This document shows, piece by piece, positions 37,488 through 48,748 of a stretch of 64,000 nt of DNA. The notes under the pieces were generated by a model. It was given only the letters and a program-made list of their open reading frames with translations, was not told the origin of the DNA and searched no databases. Where the stretch lies: assembly GCF_910592395.1 (NCBI RefSeq), contig NC_088315.1, positions 20,719,219-20,783,218 on the forward strand, read 5' to 3'. A program made the translations under genes and the position numbers. The DNA comes from Lineus longissimus (lineage: Eukaryota; Nemertea; Pilidiophora; Heteronemertea; Lineidae). Position 1 is the stretch's first letter. Each line of letters begins with the position of its first letter.

Positions 37488-37980
37488 GTCTACTGCCTGA
37501 TCGACCAGCTAGCAGTATGATAACAGATAAATGTGCCCTACTTTGCAGCAATAATAACTGACCTAAATAGATATAAATACCGTCTCACCCAGGATTACAC
37601 AGGATTACCCAGGGAGTCTCTGCGGTAATGAAAACCACGGCACACGCGAAGAGTTAAAAAACGACAACCACGACGCAAGTAGGGAATTCCGTGACGTCAT
37701 TTGCGGGAAATGCCCTGACCAATGTGAATTTGAAACCTGAATGTTTCACAACTTTGGGTAACTTTCTCCTCGACATTCGGCATGTTTTCGGAGTAAATGA
37801 GTTTCAAGATGCGTTCAGGTTGATCATGAGTGTCTAGTCCGTGGAAAGAATCTATTGTCAGGCTGCCGAGGATAGGCTATTTCTCGTATCGATTTGCCTT
37901 TCCTGGCCTTCAGAGTTTCATGATTCCCCAGGCCATGCCCAATTGACCTTGCAGCTCTCTACTTCAATGAGTTACTCAAG
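37488..37980. promoter_or_regulatory. Divergent (bidirectional) promoter region, ACSS3 / YTH-RlaP gene
   Basis: The ACSS3 start codon (minus) and the proposed start of the YTH fusion gene (plus) are 493 bp apart, head to head. No coding sequence is seen between them. A TGACGTCA-type CRE palindrome lies at about 37691-37698. No TATA box is obvious, as is common for shared housekeeping promoters. Confidence 0.5.
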
Positions 37981-40900
37981 ATGAAGAAATATTTTGTTGC
38001 TAAATGTGCCACGTTAGAGTCCTTGAAGATGGCGCTGGAGACTGGGATGTGGGCGTGCGGTGATAGAAAGATGCCACCTCAACCCAGCGTCTACCTGGAT
38101 GCAGCCTTCAAAGACTGCGATGAAGTCATTCTCTTATTCAGCGTGAATAACCAGCATGGTTGGCATGGGTATGCGGCCATGACATCATCACCTGGTGCTA
38201 GGGCGGATGAATCGACCATGACATCGTCATCTGGTGCTAGGGCGGATGAATCAAAACAAGTAAGTTATTAGGAAATTGGAGCTTTGACATTTTCATTGAA
38301 ACAAGGAATTGGTTAAGGAGTTGATATCAGACTGGAGGTATTGGTTGTCTCACCAAACACGGCCAGTGGGTGCAGCTAAAATGACAACTCCACCAAGTAG
38401 TGTTTGCCGAGGCAACCCAACACGGCAAACTAAACACCGAATGGGAAGTGACTGCTTTGCTATATTGTGGTTATGGTTGTCTTCTGCCACCGTGAAAAAC
38501 GGCCGCAAGTATATCGGTTTTACAGTAATCTGTGATTTTAACCTAAACATCGTCTTTCTCTTCAGGATGAACCAAATGAAACAAACTGGCATCGCTTCCG
38601 GATAGACTGGAAGACGATCTTCATGGCCGAGTTTGGAGAACAGTGTCTGCCATTTGAAAAGACTGCTCACCTCGTTGTGGAAACTCTCAGTGAAGGAACG
38701 CTGCCTTTGAATAAGACAAGGAACTATGAGGAAGTGCCATCTGTGGTTGGTGGGGAGTTTTGTGCGTTATTGGATGAGCATTATAAGCTGTTGGTCCTCA
38801 AGAAGGAACAGAAACTTGAGGCAAAACTCAAGGTACAACCAGATGCATTCTTCATCCCAGGTAAATTTCTGTCTGCGTTATGTAATCTTGGTTAGATTTT
38901 GTATACTTAGTCAAATCACTCATGGAAGTTGTTTGGGAAAATGTTTAAAAATTCTAATCTGGATCCAAATTGTTCGTTGACGAAATAAGCACCATTTTGG
39001 AATGTTACATTCTAACTTTGTATGGTTTCAGAGAGTGACTTATCCATCGATGCTGTGTGGAGGAAGCTGATATCAAAAGTGGAGACTCACGGCACGATCC
39101 TATTGGCTTGTCCATTTGGAAGCCAGAGGTTAGTAAGCCATTTCCTGATGGTGGTATCGTCATCGGGTTCTTGCTCCTTGATGTTGAGATGGCCCTTCAA
39201 GTTCACACTGTTTTGTTGACAGCCAAATATATGTGGAGATGTTGTTTATGTTAGACAATAGGGTAGTGGTCTTGTGGTAAACCTGTGGAGATGGTGCAGG
39301 GAGGCATGTACCAAGGCCCAGGCCTGTGCACCTGTCCCTAAATACAATCAATTGGACTGTTCTACCAGTCTGTACAGCAACAGTACCTGTACCTTAACTT
39401 CCTCTCACTTCAGGTACAATCTCTCCACACCAGACAGTGATGTTGATATGTTCATTGTTCCTCTCACTCCAGGTACAATCTCTCCACACCAGACAGTGAT
39501 GTTGATATGTTCCTCTCACTCCAGGTACAATCTCTCCACACCAGACAGTGATGTTGATATGTTCATTGTTCCTCTCACTCCAGGTACAATCTCTCCACAC
39601 CAGACAGTGATGTTGATATGTTCATTGTTTACACTGCTGATACAAGAGATGTCCTTGGTTTTAACCCTCCTCAGACGACAATCAAGGTAAAAGAACACCC
39701 TCATGAAATGTTGCTGAGTTGCCAATTTCTCTTCGAGTTCGAACAAGCGCTTTAAGTTGCTCTTTGAAATCATTTCATAGTCTGTCGTGGCTGGTATGAT
39801 AATAATCTCGGAGGGCAATGTGCAATGTACTCACAATGAAAGGCACTGACTATAAAAATGAGTAATTATTATCAAAATCTTTCAGAACCGGGAGAGTGAG
39901 ACCTTCGACTACACGATCCTGGAGGTGCATCGATATTGTGAACTGTTACTTGGCGGAGATCCCAAATGTGTCGAGACGTTGTTTATGGAGCCGATGACGA
40001 TTCGTCATGCTGATCCAATATGGCGGCAGCTCTGTGAAAACAGACGTCTCTTTCTTACTAGGTTGGTATAAACACGTTAGAGCCCTGAAGAATTTTACAG
40101 ATGTGAACCTGAAGGAAAAATTCTCCAAAAACTTATTTTCAGACATTGATGCGACATGATAAGGCTTGAACAGCTCCAAAGTTTATTTATTGGCTTTCTA
40201 GTGAGCCATCAATGGCAGACCATCTTCAAACTTTCTGTAAAAACAACTTGGACTGGAAACTTTGAATTTGTATCCTGCCTGCAATACATTGTATTAACTT
40301 TTGCATAACAGGTCCTGCCTTGAGAAATACCTCCGTGATGCTCAGGGTTCAAAAGGGACCAAGTACATCAACCGACTCCTGCAGCAGCACAAAGATGGCG
40401 CCACTGTGAAGAAACTCCAAAAGGTGTTCTATGTGGTGGTACGGTTACTGCAGAATGCTTTGTGAGTAAAAGTTAGGTTTATCTAGAAAGGTAACGTTAT
40501 CAACTGGAAACCTGAAGCCGTCCTGGTTGATGCCGTCCTGGTTGATGCCGTCCTGGTTGATGCCGTCCTGGTTGATGCCGTCCTGGTTGATGCCGTCCTG
40601 GTTGATGCCGTCCTGGTTGATGCCGTCCTGGTTGATGCCGTCCTGGTTGATGCCGTCCGGGTTGATGCCGTCCTGGTTGATGCCGTCCTGGTTGATGCCG
40701 TCCTGGTTGATGCCTTCCGGGTTGATGCCGTCCGGGTTGATGCCGTCCTGGTTGATGCCGTCCTGGTTGATGCCGTCCTGGTTGATGCGATGCCGTCCTG
40801 GTTGATGCCAAAAAGCTTGGTTTTCTCTTTGTGTATTTTCTGTTATGACTGTTTGAACTGAATCTTATATCGTTTAGTCCCTTGATACTGGCATCGTTTA

Positions 40901-41942
40901 GTCCCTTGATACTGGCGTCGTTTAGTCCCTTGATACTGGCGTCGTTTAGTCCCTTGATACTGGCGTCGTTTAGTCCCTTGATACTGGCATCGTTTAGTCC
41001 CTTGATACTGGCATCCTGGCCTTATGTGAGGGCGTGAGTTCGAAACACGTCAGAATCACAGTAGTGCTTTCACTTTCTGAACCTAAATAACCTGTGTTGA
41101 GATGAGTAAATATTTACAATGTTTATATCGCGGGACCTTATTCGCAAAGCTCCTGAACTGTAAATAGACTGGTTTCCTGTCTTCCAGCAATGGTTTAGCC
41201 ATATGGAGAAGATAGGTGACCAGTGTGTGTATGAATGCATGACGCCAATGAGAGCTTTGTGAATGAAAGCATATTGGAAGTGTTTCCTTCATTACTTGTT
41301 TTCCCAATTCCAGGGATATCGCGACAGGTCAAGATCTCCAGGTTTTCCGCCAAGAATCGTCAGAAGAATGGAAACTTCTTCGTGGAATCAGGACGGGAGG
41401 TTTAGAATCAGACCAGATTCAGGAGATTATAACCAGGTGAGGAATGATACCTAAAACAGCCTCACAGACTGTGAAAGGTGCTTTATATTTCAATGAAATT
41501 AACTCCGGGTCGCCCTTGTTAAATCTTGGGTACACGGCATTAGTGTTGAGAACCAGTCCTCCATTACAGTGCATGCCATGTTACCACTCACTTAAGGAAT
41601 GAGGGCAAGGCAATTAAACACTGGTGAATAGGGCAGCTTCTGATGATAAGGTGTCGCCACTGTGATACATTTCGAGCTAAGTGGGTTCTCTAGCTCGTCA
41701 TTCCATCAGCTGTGATGAGTCTGTGGCTGAGGGGAATATCAGGCTTTGAAACCTTGCAATGATGCCCAGATTGTTTCCTTGATCACTTGATTATCTTTTT
41801 CAGTCTGACGAAGTCAATAGAAACCTCCACAGAGACGATGCCTCGTGCCGATACTGAACAAGCAAAGACTTTACTCCAAGACTGGTTACTCAAACTCAGA
41901 TACGAAAACTTGAAACATTTCATGGAGTCGAAATACTCTTGA
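37981..41942 (+). CDS. YTH domain fused to RlaP-like nucleotidyltransferase
   Basis: Eight exons join in frame: 37981-38259, 38566-38860, 39032-39128, 39584-39686, 39886-40061, 40312-40461, 41314-41436 and 41804-41942 (TGA), giving 453 residues. Residues 2-160 look like a YTH domain, which binds N6-methyladenosine in RNA. KKYFVAKC opens it, GMWACGD puts a cage-type Trp at 24, VILLFSVNNQHGWHGYAAM follows, and NWHRFRIDW offers Trp101/108. Residues 192-453 resemble the polymerase-beta-fold nucleotidyltransferases of the RlaP type (Pfam PF10127, linked to RNA repair). They show a GS at 221-222, then NLSTPDSDVD (metal-binding Asp at 231/233/235), a candidate third Asp at 266, and a GGDPKCVETLF helix. 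The start is the first ATG after an in-frame stop at 37921 and places the YTH fold at the N-terminus; an upstream exon cannot be excluded. The catalytic activity is inferred. Confidence 0.8.
38178..38255 (+). repeat. 39-bp coding duplication inside the YTH domain
   Basis: Two tandem 39-bp units at the end of exon 1 encode two copies of a 13-residue segment (MTSSPGARADEST, then MTSSSGARADESK). They sit in the loop before the strand bearing Trp101. Confidence 0.9.
39404..39600 (+). repeat. Tandem copies of a splice acceptor plus catalytic-motif exon start
   Basis: Acceptors ending CACT(T/C)CAG occur at 39413, 39472, 39524 and 39583. Each is followed by the same exon start encoding YNLSTPDSDVDMF. 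The units are 59, 52 and 59 bp. Only the last continues into the rest of the exon (to 39686), so it is taken as the genuine one. Confidence 0.95.
40516..40808. repeat. 15-bp minisatellite, about 19 copies, in the YTH-RlaP intron
   Basis: Repeats of TGCCGTCCTGGTTGA with C/G and G/T variants. The 15-bp unit keeps plus- and minus-strand frames open, giving artefactual ORFs. The array lies about 55 bp after the exon ending at 40461. Confidence 0.95.
40870..41013. repeat. 24-bp minisatellite, 6 copies, in the YTH-RlaP intron
   Basis: Six copies of TCGTTTAGTCCCTTGATACT plus four bases, in the same intron as the 15-bp array. A B-box-like GTGAGTTCGAAAC follows at about 41032. Confidence 0.95.
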
Positions 41943-42387
41943 CAGGGATTTAGTCGATTCAATGGACGGTGATTTGGTGCATTATTTCTTTATTTTGTGT
42001 CTGAAATTCCATCAGATATTTTGTACTGCAAGGATGAGACACATCTCGTTTGGAAGCAGTCATAGTGAAAGGAACTTGGAGCAGAATGTCCCCCTTGAAG
42101 TGATTGTTGTCGATTCCCGTGCTGTAAACCTTCATGTTATCACTACCCAGACTTGGTAGGGATGGGGTCCCCACCCAACTGTGTCTTTCTCTCCAGAATG
42201 TGACCCACATTAAGTCTTGTCTTAGACCCAAGGAGTGGTGTATCCATCAGTTGCCCAACTCGAGTATGAGTAGAGGGACAGCACAACCTGTGTCTTTCCA
42301 AAACGTGTCTTTTCCCGTGCATTCCTTTACATCATCCATCCAAATCCTCTTAGGTCAACCAGGTCTTCGGTTGCCTTCTACTGTACC

Positions 42388-42496
42388 CTGATGTTCAGGT
42401 GTTCTGTGCCCTGATGTTCAGGTGTTCTGTGCCCTGATGTTCAGGTGTTCTGTGCCCTGATGTTCAGGTGTTCTGTGCCCTGATGTTCAGGTGTTC
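42388..42496. repeat. 23-bp minisatellite, about 4.7 copies
   Basis: Repeats of CTGATGTTCAGGTGTTCTGT plus GCC, between the 3' ends of the convergent YTH-RlaP and OSBPL genes. Confidence 0.95.
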
Positions 42497-42651
42497 AACA
42501 GACAAATGCCAATTTGTCAAATGGCGTTCAACGGTCGTGCTGTTATGGCAACACCACAGGTCACAGAAAGAACAATCGCCTGTTTGCAGAGCAGCCAAGC
42601 TTTCATCAGAGAAAGGAAAGACTTCAACTCAAAGCTAAACATCAGCATAAC

Positions 42652-42657
42652 TTTATT
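42652..42657 (-). terminator. Candidate polyadenylation signal of the OSBPL gene
   Basis: The minus strand reads CAATAAAGTTATGCTG here, a canonical AATAAA. It lies 6.1 kb downstream of the OSBPL stop in an interval lacking other genes, so it would define a very long 3' UTR. Confidence 0.35.
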
Positions 42658-45600
42658 GCTATACATCTGATAACTGTACAACAATTTGCTGTATAAATGC
42701 CAGTTCTGGCCTCATGAGACAGGACAAGGAGAGAATATTGCACAACATTCATTCTAATAGACTTGTGAAAGCTCTAGTGGGAAGAGAGGCAGACTTTGAT
42801 GCTGAATCTAAAGACGAGACGAATACTGTGTTGACGAGTCTCTACTGCAGGCGTGTTTAACCTGTAATTGTCCAATGTAGTAAAGATGCCTCTTGACCAC
42901 TGAAACTCATCAACACAGTACTTGTCAAGTTCTTATTACTTGCAGGAGATAATGCTTAGCTGTATGTTACTGCAAACACTTCATGCAACAAAGGAGTTGA
43001 CAATGCATCTTCTGTGGTATTGTAAACATACTGTGTGAATGTGTTCAAGCCGGCTGAGGTGTGTTTGTAAAACAAGTACATTTGCCTCTCAACTGGCTTA
43101 AACATGCTGACACAGTATCAAAGAAATCAGGGTTCAAAGCTCATCAGTGAATAGGCTGGTTCTCTGTCTTCGAGCAAAAAGAGAAGATAAGTGACCAGTC
43201 TACTCTCCGATGCGTGATAAGGTCACATGTCCCTCATCACAGCTTATAAAGATGACCCAATGACGTCAGCCTCTGGTCCCACTTGAACTGAGAGATACTT
43301 TTTAAGTCGTTTCCATTCAAATGCATTTACAAAGCCGCACACATTACAATAGACATTTTAAGGCCTTTAGTTTTGGCCATCAGTTGACATTTAGCACTGA
43401 GGACACATAATACATCAGTGATTTTGAAGAGTGCCACAAATCAAGTCTCGTTAGTTAAGCAAAATGACTGATATCACACCAGTGAGTGAAATTTAGTGAA
43501 AGTTTGTTAGGAACACTGTAAGTGATCTTCCTTGTGAGGAACACTGACTAGAGAGGAACACTGATAGGTGATGTGACATCCTTACGAGCACCTTATATTA
43601 TCCCAGTGTAGTGGTAGCATACTGTTACGACAGATCACTGCTGCTAACGACAGATCTTGGTGGCTTCATGTTAACGTGAACTCCTTACCAAGACTAGGCT
43701 AAGCTCAATACTGCTTTATGTAAAAGTGACAAGAATGACCACATATGATAACTGAACCGTCAAAATAAACATTCAATTCAAATTTGTTAAGCTTTTCATG
43801 GGTAAGAAATCCAACATGTGTAGATGTGAAAAAGCCAGCCAATTGCCACATTGAGCCACATTATGTAAAGTTAGTCCTCAACACACAACACACACAAGCA
43901 CAGTTCAGGCTGATTATTGTTTTTGTAGTTTGTAAATTTGTATGTAAGTCTGTTAAGTACATTTTGACTGAGTGACCTCTTTTCATGTTCCTGAGGTTCT
44001 CAGGCAGCTGTTAATGGGTTATACTGGGCCAGCGCATTTAACAATCACCGCACAGAGTACCAGTGTAGAGGGTGATGCAGGTAGACATCCAAATATGTAC
44101 ACAAACAGATTATTAAATGTTCATCCAAAAAGGCTCACTATAAGGAACTTTGTTTGTTTGTTTCATTAGTGCCGGGCCTGTCTCCAAGACACCTCCAGAT
44201 ATGCCACAAGGGGATTATCATAACAATATTATTGCACTTAAGTAAATACAAGAAAGTAAGACAGAGAATGAGACTCAATGTCGTCCAATATCATACTTAG
44301 ATTCTCCATAGTGAACATTACCTTCATCAGGCAACAAGTTACGGGATTGAAACACAAGCCAAACAAGGGTTGCCAAACAAAATGATTCTAACTTGGGTCA
44401 CCCTGTATAAGTTATCGAATCATATCATATATGAATAAATATCTCAACCTTCATAAATTTACCTCAGACCTTGAAAACGGAAACACAGTGTCCCACCATG
44501 CACCACATTTCATAAAATTCTGAATAAAAAAACTACAAATTCTACATCTATAAAGTGTACAACTAGAATTGTTAAAGGAAGAGTGAATCAAGATGATATT
44601 GGGACGATACAACTGCGGATTCAGGGGTGTCAGTTGTGATCGGCACTGTACTTAATAACTCTGGTCCCCACAGAAACTCTGTAACTATCATATATGGCGT
44701 CCCGGCACATCTCCACACACCCTTCCTTTAGGTTTAACAGAATACGTAGGAATACCTTTAAAACTTAAAACGACAATAAAAATCTTAAGTTATGAACTGT
44801 ATACTATAGGAACTGAAACCAACAATAGATCTCAAGGTCAAACCTTAAACGGTTCATAATGAGTCTGTCACCAAGAGACTAACTACAGGGTAGAAACATC
44901 TAGGGGTACAAGTAGGTATTGGCAAAGTGTCTTATCATATTTCTCTTCATGTTATTTGCAGCAAAATCGTACTCATCTTATACTGATATCAATAATGGTT
45001 TTACAATATTTGTAAAGCTTCAATTCAAAAGTGAATGCAAAGAAATCTAACAACATTTATGAAATCTTGAATAAACTCTATGAACAAATGACTCAACTTG
45101 CCCTTATAATGTCATATAAGTGAATGTGCAAACATTAAGTATTCTAAGTAATCTACAATGAGCAACATATTTGGTTTTGGAGAAAGAAAAGATCAGCTGA
45201 CAGAAAAACTCTGAATTTCAGACGGGAAAGGCTACCTTTTGATCAACTCGCTCAAAAATAATGATCATCGTTATTCTGGCCTATAGGTCTTCAACATACT
45301 TGTTTTCATTTGATCCAAATCAACACATCTCATATGCCAGAATTGCTCTTCTTTTCACAATAAATATACCCATTGCCCTGAATGCGAAACATGGCTTCCA
45401 CCCACCGAAATAAACAATCCACAGAACCGAAACAACTGAATAATTAAAGAACCACGCTTACAACTTGAACTATTCACCCCTCCTCTTGATGTCTAGACTC
45501 TTACACATGCATTAGACTATCAGATACATGTTAGGCCATGTTTACATAAGATTCAGGGTTACATAGGATTCTGGTTTACATAAGATTCATGTTGCCATTT

Positions 45601-48600
45601 GTCATAATTCACATGTCACATGTCACCCTTCACTTGTCACGAGCATGTTTCTTCATCAACATGACTTGCCCCGAGGGTGAATAGCTACTACATAGTGAAT
45701 CCTAGATATGCCTCTCTTTGGAAATGACTTGTTTGTTCTTGAAGTGATTGATTACAAGTGAAAACATGAATGTATGAATACTATGTAACCCTGACCTTAA
45801 GCAAGTCCATTCAAGAAACTAGGGGTGAAAAGATTAGAGCAGTTATAAATAGCGAAAAAGGGGTGGAAGCCAATAGAATAGAGCAATAGGTAAGGCAAGG
45901 GTCATACAGAGGAAAGACAGGAAAGATCATTTTTGACACCATGAATAAGGGTTCAATCAAAGACTGAGTAATGTTACAATCATGGCAAGAATAAAGATTC
46001 AAATCTATTGAATCGAAACAGATAGAAAACAACATCGCTAAAAGACGGATTTCAAATTCAAATTCATATAAATCTATAAACAAAATCATCTAGAAAGTAG
46101 TCAGTCCATTCAAACTTGGACGCGACAATTTAAGAAAACTCGAATGTATGTATTAGAAATCTACGGGTAAAATGTCATCGGAAAAAGCCGGTTCATAACT
46201 TAAAGGGAGACTATAGACAGGAGCCAGGTGGGTCAGTTTCACCAAGTTACCAATAGGTGTCTCTACTATCTCACAGTACATTGGTACTATTTGCCCTTGA
46301 AAGAAGAATACTAACTGTGCATGGGTCACCTAAAGACCGCCAGCTGAACCCCCTAGCTCCTGTCTCTTGCCCTCCTGTAATAAACAGCCAGAATGCAGCC
46401 TGCTGTAAGGCGGTCTAACTATAAAATCCACGAGGATATCCACATAAGGCAATGACATATCTTACAGCAGAGAATGTTCTCGAAAGACGGACTCGGCAAG
46501 TTATCTACAAAAGTAAGGCAAAGTCTATGGCAAATGATTCATTAGAAATATTGACAGCAAAAACTCATTTTGACACATACCCTAATGAAAATCAGTGCCG
46601 CCTATTGGGATGCTCATACACTACCAAAGGTGCTTTTGTTAAGCAGTCTCAACCCAACTATCAACTTCACAATATTGTTTTCTCGAGACGTGTGATTTCA
46701 CAGAAATTGAGCTAAAAGAATTCAAAGTCAAGTTTCGAGTAACGAATCACAAATTTGTACCAAAAACAGAATTCTTCTTTAAGTACTGAGCAACTGATTC
46801 CATTCACATTCTAATTCATTTTCACTGAAAACAAGCATTCTACAGCACCGTTCTACCTTTAAACTTTGAAGAACACGTAACAATCATGAGGGAAACGATC
46901 TGGTGAAATCAGTCACAGCGACGTCTCACATCTACGGTGAGCCGGGAAATGTTCACAAAGATATAAGTTGGTTATTGTCCAGAGGCACTAGACTGAAGAT
47001 CGTGTTTGTTGATTGCATAACAGTTGATTTCAATGCTCTTTCTGTAGTGTTGGGCAGTGCATTGGCAGAAATCAAATGCACACGAAAAACCTCATTGTGT
47101 ACAGCAGGCCAAAATGAACATTGTATAAACCTGAGGGACTGTGGCTCATTCCACCAGATCTGGTCAAATATAACACATAAATTACTGAGACAGAGAAGAT
47201 TACACTGGTTGCCAATCAAATCATTGGTGAGGTGGTGTGAGGATCAGGCGGGGGTACCAGTAGGTTTTAGAAGGGGACACCTTGACAATTTATCATATTG
47301 ATATCACAGAATTGCTGTTGACTTGTCATGGCCACCCCACATGGCATTATAGGTGTCAATAGCTGTAACCTGAGGGATCAGAGATGGGATTTGGATGGCA
47401 GAATATTCTATGTTCATGTGGCAGCAGCCAACTCCCACACCAACTCCTCGTAAGGCTCAACGACTTTTTACACATTTCACTTCGGACAGCTTTTAGAGAG
47501 GAATATGTGGCCTAGATACCACGGCCACACAGGTGCCAAGCAGAGCAGACACCAATTGGCCACAGGTGCCAAGCAGAACAGATTAAAGGCAACCATCGAC
47601 AACAGTTCATTCTCGCCACTTGTCAAGAAAGACAGAGAGGCACAATAAATAAACACCACCTCACAGAGGTCTGCAACTGTTCTCTTAGTACATTAAAGCC
47701 TTAAAGGAGGACTGTCTTGAGGTAATGCTGGGTGCCTTCATAGAGGGCAGCTCTGGGATGTAACAGAAATATAGACAAACATTCTATAAAGTGTTTGTAG
47801 ACGTCTTTGGATGTTTATCTTGTGCCGCACATCTCTCTAATTATCACAAGTGCTGGCCCAACATTATGTCAATTCACTCCTCTTTCAATATACCCAAAGT
47901 GTTCTTCTCAGACCAGGATTTCAGCCAATCCTTGCGCAACTTGAACGTAAGTAACATCAAATCATAAGTGAGCAATGCAGATTCTAATACTGAACAATGA
48001 CCACAAAGATAAGAATTCAGTTCAATTATTTGTCCATTATGGATGTCCTTCAAGACACAATGGCAGATTGATGGCGCGAAGGACACAAGTGTCACAACAG
48101 AGCTGATGTCGCCTGTGGCCACATTGATGGTGACATCTGGTGGAGACCACTCTTCCACCAGACGTCACCATCGATGTGGCTCTCTTATCATTAGTGAATA
48201 GAGCGTGTGTAACTGATCATGTGTAACTTTATACTTTGAACAGACACTTTGTGCAATTCTGACAATTCTGAACTGATAGTTTGTGCAAATACACATTTTT
48301 AAAAACTTTATGAACTTTTTTAGACATTAAGGCTTGAGAAGCTTTTCACATTGAGTTGTTGTTGGGAGGTGAACTGCATGAGGATTAGCAGCATCTGACT
48401 CAGACAATATTACCAAGTCTCGTGTGGTTGACAGTCTCAACATCATCTGTACTTCATCCCCAGCGACCAGCCTCATTTATAAACACAGCCTCACATCAAC
48501 AGCCTACAGAGAACGTCTGCACAAATATCCAATATTTGGAATAGAATGAGAAAGATTGTATCAAAGGGTCAAGACCTTTCTTTAAAAGTATCACCACTCT

Positions 48601-48748
48601 CTTCACGCACCAGGTTTCTCTGATTCAATTAATCACAAAGCAAACATTCAACAATACAAACGTCTCCATCTCAGTCGTCACCTTTTCCTGCTTTAAGTAC
48701 TGAATACGTCCAACGGTTCCTGCTCAATCCTGTATTCCTTTATAACCT
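42658..48748 (-). other. Gene-free interval, probably long 3' UTR of the OSBPL gene
   Basis: Six kilobases with no recognisable exon on either strand and, unlike the rest of the window, no minisatellite. This fits a transcribed 3' UTR but could also be plain intergenic DNA. Shorter transcripts using nearer signals are possible. Confidence 0.35.

Noticed and set aside
40500-40811. Pentapeptide-like ORFs (HQPGR, MPSWL)
   Set aside because: Both strands are open because the unit is 15 bp; the array is intronic.
40516-41013. CRISPR-like regular repeats
   Set aside because: Direct tandem repeats without unique spacers, in a eukaryotic intron.
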